NCBI RefSeq assembly: GCF_003725995.1
Contig: NZ_QIBX01000002.1
Span: 1-64,000, forward strand
Length of the DNA stretch: 64,000 bases
Direction: 5' to 3'
Origin: Slackia equolifaciens
GTDB lineage: Bacteria > Actinomycetota > Coriobacteriia > Coriobacteriales > Eggerthellaceae
How positions within the stretch are numbered: the stretch's first letter is position 1; every line of letters starts with the position of its first letter. The notes below the pieces were generated by a model. The model was not told the DNA's origin. It saw only the letters and a list, made by a program, of their open reading frames with translations, and searched no databases. Below, one piece after another: positions 25,873 through 34,735 of this stretch. The position numbers were made by a program, and so were the translations under genes.

Positions 25873-26922
25873 CTAATACACCATGCCCATCGCTTCGCGC
25901 ACCTCGTCAAGCGTCGCGTTGGCGATTTCGTTGGCGCGCTTGTTGCCTTCGTGGAGCACGTCCTTGATGTAATCAAGGTCACGCTCGAGCTCGCGACGGC
26001 GCTCGCGATGCGGCGCGAGGAACGCATTCACGCTCTCGGTCACATACTTCTTGAGCGCGCCGGCACCGGCATCGCCGATTTCCTCGGCTATCTCAATCTC
26101 AGTGCGGCCCGTGCACAAAGCCGCAGTGGTCAGCAAGGCGGATACTCCCGGGCGGTTCTCCCTGTCGAAGGTAATGCGGCGCTCGCCGTCGGTCTTGCTT
26201 TTCTTGATGAGCTTGGCCGTCTCCTCCTCGGTGGCGCCGAGCATGATGGAGTTGCCGTAGCTCTTCGACATCTTACGCCCGTCAAGGCCGGGAATCTCGA
26301 TGGCGTCGGACAGAATCCCCTCGGGCTCAGGAAACACCTGACCGTAGCGGTTGTTGAACGTGCGCGCAATCTTGCGCGTGACCTCAATGTGCGGAAGCTG
26401 GTCCTTACCTACCGGCACCACGTTGGCCTTGCAGAACAGAATGTCGCAGGCCTGATGCACGGGATACGTGAGCAAAAGACCGGTAAGCTCGTGTCCGCTG
26501 GCCTCCATCTCGGCCTTCACGGTTGGGTTGCGCAAAAGCTCCGCCTCGGTAACAAGACTCAAGAACGGAAGCATCAGCTGATTGCATGCGGGCACGGCGG
26601 AATGCGTGTATATGACGGTCTTTTCGGGGTCGATGCCCGCAGCAATGTAGTCCATCACCATGTTGTACACGTTGTCCTGAATGTTGGCCGTGGTGTCGCG
26701 ATCGGTAATCACCTGGTAATCGGCGATAAGCACCATGCTATCGATGCCGGCGTTTTGCATCTGAACGCGATGCATGATGCTGCCGAAGTAATGGCCCAGA
26801 TGCAGCCTGCCCGTGGGGCGGTCGCCCGTAAGCATGCGGTATTTGCCGGGATTCTCCGCGAAGTCGGCGCGAATGGCGTTCGAACGCTTGAGGCTGGCCT
26901 CAAAGCTTCCTTCATTAGGCAT
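25873..26922 (-). CDS. trpS: Tryptophanyl-tRNA synthetase
   Basis: 349 residues, class I synthetase. MLTGDRPTGRLHLGHYFGS has the HIGH-type signature HLGH (about residues 37-45); GLDGRKMSKSYGNS is KMSKS (about 212). Between them are IADYQVITDRDTTANIQDN, the ATP/Trp pocket, and ILFCKANVVPVGKDQLPHIE, which binds tryptophan. The C-terminal helical anticodon domain ends with DEVREAMGMVY. Length and motifs are complete. The 188-bp space to the divergent yigZ gene contains no T-box features (no AGGGTGGAACCGCG-type antiterminator), so regulation is not by a visible riboswitch. Confidence 0.97.
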   Translation of the reverse strand: MPNEGSFEASLKRSNAIRADFAENPGKYRMLTGDRPTGRLHLGHYFGSIMHRVQMQNAGIDSMVLIADYQVITDRDTTANIQDNVYNMVMDYIAAGIDPEKTVIYTHSAVPACNQLMLPFLSLVTEAELLRNPTVKAEMEASGHELTGLLLTYPVHQACDILFCKANVVPVGKDQLPHIEVTRKIARTFNNRYGQVFPEPEGILSDAIEIPGLDGRKMSKSYGNSIMLGATEEETAKLIKKSKTDGERRITFDRENRPGVSALLTTAALCTGRTEIEIAEEIGDAGAGALKKYVTESVNAFLAPHRERRRELERDLDYIKDVLHEGNKRANEIANATLDEVREAMGMVY

Positions 26923-27111
26923 GGGAAGACCTCTCTATCTTGCGGAATACGCGTTTCACACAATAACGAGCGCTATGGTACCACGAACGAGCGCGGCGGC
27001 GCGCAAGGGCAAGAGCCGTACGACCAAAACGGCATCCCGCCAGACGCGATGCCCCGCACGTCCAGCACGCCACGCTCCGTTATCACGCCCCGCTCTGCTA
27101 TAGTGGGCACC

Positions 27112-27747
27112 ATGAATTCTTACACCACCATAGAAGGCCGCACGCAGGCCGAAATCATAGAGAAAAAGAGCCGCTTCATCGCAAGCCTCGCCCACGTGGA
27201 GACCGAGGACGCCGCGCTCGGCTTCCTCGAGGAGATCCGCACCGCGAATCGTATGGCGCGTCACAACGTGTACGCCTACGTGCTGCGCGAAGGCGGAGCC
27301 GGCGCTGTGGGGCGCGTCCGCTATTCTGACGACGGCGAGCCGCAGAAAACCGCAGGCCTTCCCACGCTGGAGGCCATTCAGCACGCCGGCCTCACGGACG
27401 TGGCCTGCGTGGTCACGCGTTATTTCGGCGGCGTGCTCCTGGGCACGGGCGGCCTGGTGCGCGCCTATACCCAAGCAACGCAGGCCGCCATCGAAGCGGC
27501 ACAGATCGTGGTTGTTTCCCGCTGCGTTGACATTCGGGTACGCACGCCGTACGCACTCTACGAACAAACGGCGCGCTTGGCGGACGACTGCGGCGCGAAG
27601 ACGCTCGATACCTCCTACGCCGAAGACGTGACGATCACGCTGCGCATGCTCGACGGCACGCAGGAACCCTTGCTCGCCAAGCTCACCGAGCTCTTCCGCG
27701 GCAAGGAGGATGTGCTCGTGAGCGGTCCCGTGGAAGCAGCGTTTTAG
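27112..27747 (+). CDS. yigZ: YigZ/IMPACT family protein
   Basis: 211 residues. EIIEKKSRFIASLAHVETED opens the IMPACT N-terminal domain (UPF0029), then NVYAYVLREG, RYSDDGEPQKTAGLPTLEAI, VTRYFGGVLLGTGGLVRAY (the family signature at about residues 100-120) and a C-terminal DUF1949-like ferredoxin fold. Bacterial members are of unclear function; eukaryotic IMPACT regulates Gcn2. ATG 27112 is at the conserved N-terminus although the frame is open far upstream. Confidence 0.92.
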   Translation: MNSYTTIEGRTQAEIIEKKSRFIASLAHVETEDAALGFLEEIRTANRMARHNVYAYVLREGGAGAVGRVRYSDDGEPQKTAGLPTLEAIQHAGLTDVACVVTRYFGGVLLGTGGLVRAYTQATQAAIEAAQIVVVSRCVDIRVRTPYALYEQTARLADDCGAKTLDTSYAEDVTITLRMLDGTQEPLLAKLTELFRGKEDVLVSGPVEAAF

Positions 27748-28147
27748 CCCCTCTCACAAACGACCGCACTATCGCCGCCCGCCGCTTTATCATCCCCCAC
27801 TCCAGCGTTGCCCGTTTTGCCAACGCCGCCCAGCCGTCACGTCCCTCGCTTTCACGCCTTCGCCGCCGCATATGTGCGCCATCGCGCGCCTCTCTCACTG
27901 CCCGCCGCTCAGCCATCGCCCATTCGGCTACCGGCCGTTTCGCTATCGTCCGCCCCGCCACCATGCGCTCCAGCACCGCCCGTTCGGCTGCCGTGCGTAC
28001 GTGCCCACCTATATACGCCTCAGGTTTTGCGCAAAAGCGCCGTGGAATGGCGGAAGCCCTACCCCATACGTAGGATTTCTTCGAACGGAATCAGAGATGC
28101 GTCGGAATCAATCCGATAGCACTATGAAGCGAAAACGAGGGCGAACC
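27748..28147. other. Promoter-bearing spacer before the kinase-phosphatase block
   Basis: 400 bp. The first 260 bp hold a degenerate CCGCCG/CGTTCGGCTACCG-type repetitive stretch that encodes nothing conserved. The last part carries the palindromic promoter of the block (see 28025-28076). Confidence 0.5.
28025..28076 (+). promoter_or_regulatory. Block promoter 1: palindrome plus -10 box
   Basis: TTTTGCGCAAAA (28025-28036), 34 nt, TAGGAT (28071-28076). The start codon of the coiled-coil gene is 111 nt after the palindrome. No -35 consensus is seen at the expected 28048-28053 (tggcgg), so an activator at the palindrome is likely. The same arrangement occurs at 32262 and 35888. Confidence 0.75.
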
Positions 28148-29710
28148 ATGAGCGGACCGAAAACCAGCGATTTGAGTGTCGAGCGGCAAATCAAGGAGCG
28201 CCTCCAGCGCGCTCGCGACCGCGTGACAACCGCCGAGACAAATGCCCTCATCAGGGTTGAGGCCTTGGAGTCCGAGCTGCGCGCCTATGCAAGAACCCAC
28301 GACGGGCTCGGTGAAGCATCTCGCCAACTTGAGCGCATCGCTTCGGAAGCGGTGGATTCCATCCATGCGGCAGCCGCCTTCGACATAGGAGACAGCCCCG
28401 ATACGGCAGAGAGGCACGCACGGCACATCGCCGCAGACCTCGACGCCATCGTTTCCCAGGCGCATGAGAAGATGGCGCCCGTCATCGAGCATATCAGGCG
28501 CGCCCAAACGAGCGCCGCCGAAAACGAGAGCGTCTCGTCATTCGCCCACGCGATGAAGCGGGGCGATTCCTCCGACGAAGTAGCCGCAGCGTTGGACGCG
28601 TTGACCGCCGCGGCAGCCCGCGCCGAAACCGCAAAGACTTTGATCTCCGCTCGGCAGCCCGGGTCGCGCGCTTCCCTCGCCTCGAACGAGACCGACGTAT
28701 CGCCCACGGCGTCCGCCTCGGCCGACGAGGTGGCATGCCTCATGGGCATCCTCGACGAAGCTCGCGCGATCATCACGCGTGCCGAGACGCTCGAAGCCGA
28801 CCGCGCGGCGCTCGCATCCATTGCCCGATGCGCATCCAAGGCGGCGGAGAACGCCGCGGCTCACGGCGCGCCCCTCTCTTCGGCGGAGATCGCGGGGCTC
28901 ACCGCCCAAGCGCGCATCATCCAATCCCGCATGGCATCGCAGGAAAAGCCGCTGGCGCAAGCGCTCGCACGCATCCGCGTGCTCGAGGCCCAGCTCGGCT
29001 CGGCCGCCGGTACAAGACCTCCCGCATTCAAAAATGCCGATGCCGTGTTCTCCCGGCTTGACGCATTGGAAGCCGTCGTACACGAGCGCGACGAGCAGCG
29101 CTATATCCGCACCTGCATCGATGAGGTCATGCGCGAACATGGCTATGACGTGGTACGTTCCGTGGATTTCTCCGGCACCGCACGCGGCGAACACCTGATG
29201 TTCACAAGCTCTGCCTCGAACGGCGATTCTGCCCCTACAGGCATCCATGCGTTTTTCACCAATGACGGCGACATGATGCTCGAGGTGGTGGGCGTGCGCG
29301 GCGAATCGGGGGCTTTAAGCCACGACCGCATGGATGCCGCAGCGAACGCGCCGGATGCGAAGGATCTGCTTGCCGCCCAGACGCGCTTCTGCGCGGTGTA
29401 TGCGGAAATAGCCGACGACCTCGCGAAACGCGGCGTCGTGAACAAAGTGGTTCACCGTGCCGCGCCCAACGTGCGTCATTGCAAGGCCATCACCTTCGCG
29501 TCAGGCAAAACGCATGGCGCAGCGCCCGCCACCAAACGCATGGATCCAAAGGCAAAAGTGCGCGCAAACGCGCCGGGAAGCGGCACGGGCAAAGCGCGCG
29601 GATCAGCCAAGAAGAGCAGCACGGGCACGAAATACGTCACCGTTCCCGCACAACCTTCCGGCAGCCGTCGACGCCCCGCCCAAAAGCCGCGCACGAGAGA
29701 GATGAGGTAG
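28148..29710 (+). CDS. Uncharacterised coiled-coil protein of the kinase-phosphatase block
   Basis: 520 residues, not recognised. Residues 10-300 are long charged helices with Ala/Glu heptads (ERQIKERLQRARDRVTTAET, ARTHDGLGEASRQLERIASE), consistent with coiled coil and no membrane span. Residues 319-450 look like a compact mixed fold (CIDEVMREHGYDVVRSVDFS, IHAFFTNDGDMMLEVVGVRG, QTRFCAVYAEIADDLAKRGV). The last 70 residues are a Lys/Arg/Ser/Pro-rich tail. ATG 28148 has GAGGG 6 nt upstream. The FHA gene begins 4 nt after its stop, so the two proteins are made together. It is the first gene after block promoter 1. A scaffold role is inference. Confidence 0.75.
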   Translation: MSGPKTSDLSVERQIKERLQRARDRVTTAETNALIRVEALESELRAYARTHDGLGEASRQLERIASEAVDSIHAAAAFDIGDSPDTAERHARHIAADLDAIVSQAHEKMAPVIEHIRRAQTSAAENESVSSFAHAMKRGDSSDEVAAALDALTAAAARAETAKTLISARQPGSRASLASNETDVSPTASASADEVACLMGILDEARAIITRAETLEADRAALASIARCASKAAENAAAHGAPLSSAEIAGLTAQARIIQSRMASQEKPLAQALARIRVLEAQLGSAAGTRPPAFKNADAVFSRLDALEAVVHERDEQRYIRTCIDEVMREHGYDVVRSVDFSGTARGEHLMFTSSASNGDSAPTGIHAFFTNDGDMMLEVVGVRGESGALSHDRMDAAANAPDAKDLLAAQTRFCAVYAEIADDLAKRGVVNKVVHRAAPNVRHCKAITFASGKTHGAAPATKRMDPKAKVRANAPGSGTGKARGSAKKSSTGTKYVTVPAQPSGSRRRPAQKPRTREMR

Positions 29711-29713
29711 GCC

Positions 29714-30517
29714 ATGTGGGAATGCGGATGCGGATTCGCCAACAACGATAGCGCCGCCGTCTGCGCAGCGTGCGGCGCGCAAGCCCCCTCGCACAGCGAA
29801 CACGCGGGCAGCCTCGTGCTGGTGAACCTGAGAACCAAGCAGCGTATAGAGGTCGCCCGACCCGGCGGCATCATCGGCCGCGCTGGCGATTTCTGCCCCG
29901 AAAGCTTTTCGCCGCGCGTATCGCGCGTGCATCTCGTTGCTGAAGCGCATGAGAACGGCACCTGGACGCTCGAGTTCGTGGGACGCCACAAGACCGAAAT
30001 CGATGCCGCCGGAGTTTGGGCGCCGCTTGAGCCGGACATGCCGCGCGAGGTGATGGGCGGCGAGAAGCTCCGCATGGCCGACATGCTGTTTCGCATCGAG
30101 GTGGTGCCAGGTGCTCCGGCCACGCCCCCCGCGGCAACAGTCTACGCGCCGCGCGAAGCCGACCCCCCGCTCAACGTCTCGCGACGCTTCGAGAACGAAG
30201 CGGCAGACGACACCGAGGCACGCGAAGCCGTTACCGACCCCGAATACCCTGCAGAGCCGTGGGAAGACGAGTCTTACGAGCCCGATGCGGCTGCAGCGGG
30301 TTCTTGCGGCGAAGGGCATTCCACAGGCGACGCCCCGAATCCCGAGGAGGAGTCCGATGCGCCCAGGCAAATCGGGTGGGTGGTGCGATGCCCCGTGTGC
30401 GGCGCCGCTTATCCCATGGACGCGCCCGATGACCGCATCGATGCGTGTCCCGCATGCTTCGACCCCCTCGACGCCGCCAGCATCTCGCGCTGCGCTCCCC
30501 AACCGCTATACGCATAG
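29714..30517 (+). CDS. Zinc-ribbon FHA-domain protein
   Basis: 267 residues. The N-terminus MWECGCGFANNDSAAVCAACG is a RanBP2/zinc-ribbon type C-x-C...C-x2-C finger. Residues about 30-130 form an FHA domain: RPGGIIGRAGDF, SPRVSRVHLVAE (the SRxH phosphothreonine contact) and MADMLFRIEVVPG at the last strand. After an acidic linker (about 150-215) comes a second zinc ribbon, CPVCGAAYPMDAPDDRIDAC followed by PACF. FHA domains bind phosphothreonine, so this is the likely reader of the kinase at 36015-39287. It follows the coiled-coil gene by 4 nt. Confidence 0.88.
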   Translation: MWECGCGFANNDSAAVCAACGAQAPSHSEHAGSLVLVNLRTKQRIEVARPGGIIGRAGDFCPESFSPRVSRVHLVAEAHENGTWTLEFVGRHKTEIDAAGVWAPLEPDMPREVMGGEKLRMADMLFRIEVVPGAPATPPAATVYAPREADPPLNVSRRFENEAADDTEAREAVTDPEYPAEPWEDESYEPDAAAAGSCGEGHSTGDAPNPEEESDAPRQIGWVVRCPVCGAAYPMDAPDDRIDACPACFDPLDAASISRCAPQPLYA

Positions 30518-30545
30518 CAAAAGCTCCGGCCGTTTTGCGTATAGC
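30509..30545 (+). other. Inverted repeat across the FHA gene end
   Basis: CTATACGC...CAAAA at 30506-30523 and TTTTGCGTATAG at 30533-30544 can pair across a short GC spacer. A T-run within the 3' arm suggests a weak terminator or attenuator between the FHA and radical SAM genes. Confidence 0.4.
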
Positions 30546-30596
30546 AACATTGCGCGGGCGCGAAACGCAGGCATCCGCCTTCCATGCCCGTCCGTA

Positions 30597-30635
30597 GCGC
30601 CTGAGGGAGTTGCCACAGGCATCTCCCTCAGGCGC
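30597..30635 (+). other. 13-bp stem hairpin before the radical SAM gene
   Basis: GCGCCTGAGGGAG (30597-30609) and its exact complement (30623-30635) with a 13-nt loop. No T-run follows, so termination is uncertain. Confidence 0.6.
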
Positions 30636-30673
30636 CCCAAACCATCCAACCGCCTTCCACGTCAAGCTTCTTG

Positions 30674-30692
30674 CCACCCCAGGTGGGTTTTT
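30674..30692 (+). terminator. Short terminator-like hairpin
   Basis: CCACC-CCA-GGTGG (30674-30686) followed by GTTTTT, 40 bp before the radical SAM start. The stem is only 5 bp, so this is weak. Confidence 0.35.
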
Positions 30693-30731
30693 GTTTGCAT
30701 CCACCGCCAAGACCTCAGGAGAGAACCTCTC

Positions 30732-31571
30732 ATGCTTATCGATCGCGCATACGCACCCGTCGAAACGCTAGGCCCCGGCACACGCATTGCCGTATGGACC
30801 GTTGGTTGCTCCAAGCGATGCGAAGGATGCGCGAATCCAGAGCTGTGGCGCAACGACCCGGCCAAAGACATCGACGATGCACGGCTTTCCGAGGCGCTCA
30901 TCGGCATGGCGCGACAAGCCGGCATCCAACGCATCACATTCACGGGCGGCGACCCCTTCGAGCAGCCCGAATCGCTCGTGCGCGTGCTCGCCGCCATTCG
31001 CCCCCACTTCAAAGACATTCTCGTTTACACCGGCTACACGCTCGACAACCTGCGCGCCTTTGCCGATGGGTCCAAACGCGAACTCCAGGGAATGCCTCAT
31101 GCCGCCGTACCTTGCGACACGCCGATTCACGCGCCATACGACAGCGAACCCCTCCGCACGCCATGCGCGCACGAGCCGAGCCGCACATCGAGCGACCGCG
31201 AGCGCCTCAGCGCGCTATACGAACGTGAATCCTGCTGCACGCCATGCGAACATGAATCCCGCGATGAGCCCGGCGCGAACGGACGACAGCAGTCCGACCG
31301 GATCGAGGACGCGCGCGTACGCGCCGCGGTAAAGGAGGCTCTCGATTGCGTTGACGCCCTTATCGACGGACCCTATGTCGAATCGCTCAACGACGGGGCG
31401 TGCCCCCTTCGCGGCTCTTCAAACCAAATCGTGCACGTGTTCTCCGAAAGCCTGCAGGGCGATTACGACGTCGCGCTTAAGCAGCCGCGCCGCATCCAGA
31501 ACGTTCACTTCGGCGACACGTTCATGTCTATCGGCATCCACGGACGCCCAACCACAACGCAGCCGGCATAG
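30732..31571 (+). CDS. NrdG-like radical SAM activating-enzyme homologue with a large insert
   Basis: 279 residues. GTRIAVWTVGCSKRCEGCANP carries the CxxxCxxC [4Fe-4S] motif at about residues 28-35; ITFTGGDPFEQPESL is the GGE-like SAM motif (about 75-90), ILVYTGYTLDNL follows, and ALIDGPYVESLNDGACPLRG, SSNQIVHVF closes the NrdG-type fold. NrdG/PflA homologues place a glycyl radical on a partner enzyme. None is encoded nearby. Between the YTGYT strand and the ALIDGPYV strand there is a roughly 80-residue Cys/His/Glu-rich insert (about 118-195) with internal repetition (TPCAHEPSRTS against TPCEHESRDEP), not part of the core fold. GGAGA lies upstream of ATG 30732. It has no copy of the block palindrome, so its regulation may differ. 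Confidence 0.82.
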   Translation: MLIDRAYAPVETLGPGTRIAVWTVGCSKRCEGCANPELWRNDPAKDIDDARLSEALIGMARQAGIQRITFTGGDPFEQPESLVRVLAAIRPHFKDILVYTGYTLDNLRAFADGSKRELQGMPHAAVPCDTPIHAPYDSEPLRTPCAHEPSRTSSDRERLSALYERESCCTPCEHESRDEPGANGRQQSDRIEDARVRAAVKEALDCVDALIDGPYVESLNDGACPLRGSSNQIVHVFSESLQGDYDVALKQPRRIQNVHFGDTFMSIGIHGRPTTTQPA

Positions 31572-31671
31572 AGCGGCGAAAACACCGAGTGCGAACGCTC
31601 GGCGCACCCCAATACGCCCCAATGTGCTCCATTGTGCACCCCATTAGGCACCCCATTAGGAACCCCGCTTG

Positions 31672-31876
31672 AAACAAACGACGATTTGCTGCAGTTTTCG
31701 GATACCCCTTCGAGTAGCCCAATTCGTGCGAGGCCGTGAACTGGGGAAACGCGAAGTCCAACGGCGGTGTACTCAGGGCACCTCGCGAAAACTGCAGCAA
31801 ATCGCTGTTTGTTTGCGGGACGACTTTTACGCGGTTGCGAAGCGAAGTTTATGCGGCAGCAAATCGCCGTTTGTTT
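31672..31876 (-). repeat. Inverted-repeat element, copy 2
   Basis: The core 31672-31814 is 143 bp, the same length as copy 1 at 17741-17883 and in the opposite orientation. Terminal arms are 31672-31698 and 31788-31814 (two mismatches). A third arm lies at 31856-31876. The centre has CCAGTTCA (minus strand) in place of CCAGGTCA. About 84% of core bases match copy 1 by hand alignment. Confidence 0.85.
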
Positions 31877-32261
31877 ATCTGGCAATACCGCATAGCAAGC
31901 CTTTTTGCTGCAAGCGCGCTCCGAAATCCCGGTTTCAGCGTCGCGGAATGACCCCGCGCGCCCAACCTCAGCAGAGCCAGCCCGATTGGGCCGTGGAAAG
32001 GGTCCCAAGGCTCCAATCCGGCATCGTCCAGCCAGCCTTTGCCCGATGATCCAAATTGTCCACGAGGCAGTTGGCCTGCCGCACCCCCAGTTCCATCCCA
32101 TTGCATCCTCACAACAACCGTCCTCATGGCTTAAGCGTCCGCCGAACTGCCTCCGCCGCGATTGGCGCGCGCCTGATAGCGCGCAGCCGAAAGAGAACCG
32201 CTGGTCAAGCTCCCGCGGACGACTTTCCCTCGCTCCGCTTGCTTTCGCCCGCGGACTGCGG

Positions 32262-32313
32262 TTTTGCACAAAAGGACGGAGGATTTCCGCCAACCCCAGC
32301 ACGCCCCTAAGAT
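32262..32313 (+). promoter_or_regulatory. Block promoter 2: palindrome plus -10 box
   Basis: TTTTGCACAAAA (32262-32273), 34 nt, TAAGAT (32308-32313), AAA+ gene start 106 nt after the palindrome. The expected -35 (32285-32290, ttccgc) is not consensus. Spacing is identical to promoters 1 and 3. Confidence 0.75.
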
Positions 32314-32379
32314 GATCGCGACCGGATTATTTAGCGTCGAAGCACAGTCGAGCTCAAGAAGACGAACAGGGAGGTCACC

Positions 32380-34599
32380 ATGGCACTCACCCCTCCGTGG
32401 CAGAAGGAAATCGAGAATTTTGTAGGCATCAAATCGGCGTTCATCATCGAGGGAAACGTTCACGATCGATACCCGTTTTACGAGACCGAAGCGCCCGGCG
32501 CCACGCCTGCGTTCCTCGAGCTCGAAGAGCTGCTGCCCCGCCTGTTCGAGCGCGGAGCGGCCCGCAAGCGCCCGCCACGAGACGGCAGCGGCATCGATCG
32601 GGACATGAGCGCCCCGACCTCCCGCCGAGGCACGTACGACCCAGGCGCTAACCAGGACGATACCGCTTCTGTCCTCCGCCAAAATCAAATCGACGCGCCC
32701 GCAAATCAAGGCATCCGCCAGAGCAGTGCGCTCAACGGCCAGAACCGAGTCGATGCGCCTGCCTATCGGTTTCTCTACTGCGACCCCCTACGTGGCATGA
32801 CCAACCCCCTGGGCGACCCCGCGCTGCCCGATCTGCTGGAATCCGCCAGCCGCGAGGCCGATCGCCTGCGTAAAGAAACCGAGGCCCTCAACCCGTCGCG
32901 CCGCCAAGAATCCTATGCCGACAACCGCCTGGTTCACAACTCCCTCATCGTACGCGCCGCGCTCACGCGCCGCCTCGAGGAGCAACGAGGGATTGCGAGC
33001 CGCCTTCCCTTCGCGGGGCGCCCAGGCGGTACGGGGTCGGCGCCGCAAGCATCGCAGAGCGACCTCGGCACAACGCCGCAGGCCTCGCAGCCTGGCCGTC
33101 CGATTACAGAGTCCTCCCCCGCGGCTTCCAAGACGAACGAAACCCCCGCACAGCCCCAGTCCATCGCATGCGTGTTCTCGTTCGCCTCGCGTCTCTCGGC
33201 GCGCCCGAGCGACCTTTCGACCGAGGAAAACGCCGTATTCATGAACTTGATGCTGGGCGTCATGGACTCCATCCGCGGCGATGGCGCCAACAGAAACACG
33301 CTCATCCTCGTGGTGAACAAGGTTGCCGACGTACCCCCTTGGTTCTTCGCCGGCAACCCCGACGTACGCACCATAGCGCTCCCCAATCCCGATCGCGCCT
33401 GCCGCGCCGCCTTCGTTGCCGCGAGCTTCCCCGCCCTGCAGCCCTCCGCCATGGACAAGCAGCGCGAGAAGTTCATCGATGTGACCGACTCCATGAAGCT
33501 CGCTGAGGTTGACGAGCTGCGCCGCCTTGCGCTCAAAAGCAACACGATACCCGCCGACATGCCGCAGCTTGTTGACGTATACAAATACGGCATCAAGGAA
33601 AACCGTTGGGCCGATGTGGCAGACAAGCTGCGCGAGGACCCCGAAGAGGCGCTTCGCCGCCGCGTGAAAGGCCAGGACCGCGCCATCGAGAAGATCGTCA
33701 CCGTGCTCAAGCGCTCGGTCATGGGGTTCTCCGGCATGCAGCATTCCTCGGGCACCAAGCCCAAAGGCGTACTGTTTCTTGCGGGCCCCACCGGCACCGG
33801 CAAGACCGAGGTGGTCAAAGCCGTAACCGAGCTTCTGTTCGGCGACGAGCGAAGCTATCTGCGATTCGACATGAGCGAGTACTCATCCGAAAACTCCGAC
33901 CAGAAGCTTTTTGGCGCACCTCCGGGATACGTGGGCTATGAGCAGGGAGGACAGCTTACCAATGCCGTGAAATCCAACCCGTTCTCGGTGCTGCTGTTCG
34001 ATGAGATCGAAAAAGCGCACCCCTCTATCATGGACAAATTCCTGCAGATCCTTGAAGACGGCCGCATGACCGACGGCCAGGGCAACACCGTGTACTTCAG
34101 CGAGACGATCATCTTCTTCACCAGCAACGTGGGCATTTCCGAGGAGGTGCTCGACGAGCACGGCCGCGCCGTGGGGCGCCGCAACATCGTGCAGCCCGGC
34201 GAGCCCTACGACCAGATTGAGCAGAAGGTCAAAGATGCCATGGCGGTGCACTTCAAACCCGAGGTGCTGAATCGCATCGGCGAGAACATCGTGGTGTTCG
34301 ATTACATCAGCGAGGAGGCAAGCGGGCTCATCGTGCGCGCGCAGCTGGGCAAAATCGCGACCAACGTGGCGGCTCGCAGCGGCATCCGCGTAGATGTGGC
34401 CGATTCCTGCATCGCATGGTTCTGCCGCGAGGCCCTCGCGCCCGAAGTGCGAGAGAAGGGCGGGCGCGGCATTGGCAACCTGGTGGAGGCGCGGTTCCTC
34501 AACCCCCTTGCGAGCTTCGTATTCGATCGTGCATGCCGTCAAGGCGACACCGTGCGCGCCGAGGCATCGAACGACGGCGTGTCGTTCACGAAAGCGTAG
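32380..34599 (+). CDS. ClpB-D2-like AAA+ ATPase with a novel N-terminal half
   Basis: 739 residues. The C-terminal half is a Clp/Hsp100 second-domain ATPase: GVLFLAGPTGTGKTEVVKAV (Walker A, about 464-483), RFDMSEYSSENSDQKLFGAP then PGYVGYEQGGQLT (pore loop), VLLFDEIEKAHPSIMDKFLQ (Walker B), FFTSNVGIS (sensor 1), FKPEVLNRIGENIVV (Arg finger) and GGRGIGNLVEARFLNPLASF (sensor 2). The N-terminal 330 residues have no P-loop; segments FVGIKSAFIIEGNVHDRYPF, FLYCDPLRGM and NTLILVVNKVADVPPWFF suggest a degenerate second AAA-like fold, interrupted by two disordered inserts (about 70-120 and 205-260). There is no IGF/ClpP loop visible. It probably remodels a protein partner of the block. Promoter 2 drives it. 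Confidence 0.85.
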   Translation: MALTPPWQKEIENFVGIKSAFIIEGNVHDRYPFYETEAPGATPAFLELEELLPRLFERGAARKRPPRDGSGIDRDMSAPTSRRGTYDPGANQDDTASVLRQNQIDAPANQGIRQSSALNGQNRVDAPAYRFLYCDPLRGMTNPLGDPALPDLLESASREADRLRKETEALNPSRRQESYADNRLVHNSLIVRAALTRRLEEQRGIASRLPFAGRPGGTGSAPQASQSDLGTTPQASQPGRPITESSPAASKTNETPAQPQSIACVFSFASRLSARPSDLSTEENAVFMNLMLGVMDSIRGDGANRNTLILVVNKVADVPPWFFAGNPDVRTIALPNPDRACRAAFVAASFPALQPSAMDKQREKFIDVTDSMKLAEVDELRRLALKSNTIPADMPQLVDVYKYGIKENRWADVADKLREDPEEALRRRVKGQDRAIEKIVTVLKRSVMGFSGMQHSSGTKPKGVLFLAGPTGTGKTEVVKAVTELLFGDERSYLRFDMSEYSSENSDQKLFGAPPGYVGYEQGGQLTNAVKSNPFSVLLFDEIEKAHPSIMDKFLQILEDGRMTDGQGNTVYFSETIIFFTSNVGISEEVLDEHGRAVGRRNIVQPGEPYDQIEQKVKDAMAVHFKPEVLNRIGENIVVFDYISEEASGLIVRAQLGKIATNVAARSGIRVDVADSCIAWFCREALAPEVREKGGRGIGNLVEARFLNPLASFVFDRACRQGDTVRAEASNDGVSFTKA

Positions 34600-34735
34600 C
34601 AATCGCAAGCAGCCGCATACACGCAGCGCGTCGATGCATAAATCGGCATGAATGCAGAACGGCGCGAGACGACATGACACGGCCGCCCCGCAAAACGAAC
34701 CCATGCATGAGCCTACCAGCAGGAAGGACATCCCG

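Larger units (their letters stand above)
31572..32379. other. Gene-free region before the AAA+ gene
   Basis: 808 bp with no believable gene. It contains CCCCATTAGG repeats at 31640-31663, inverted-repeat element copy 2 (31672-31876) and block promoter 2 (32262-32313). The remainder (31890-32250) contains only short GC-rich frames. Confidence 0.6.

Noticed and set aside
26923-27111. T-box leader upstream of trpS
   Set aside because: The gap is short and has no antiterminator consensus or specifier stem that I can see.
31505-32302. 265-codon minus-strand open frame
   Set aside because: Covers repeat copy 2 and the end of the radical SAM gene on the opposite strand; no family resemblance.
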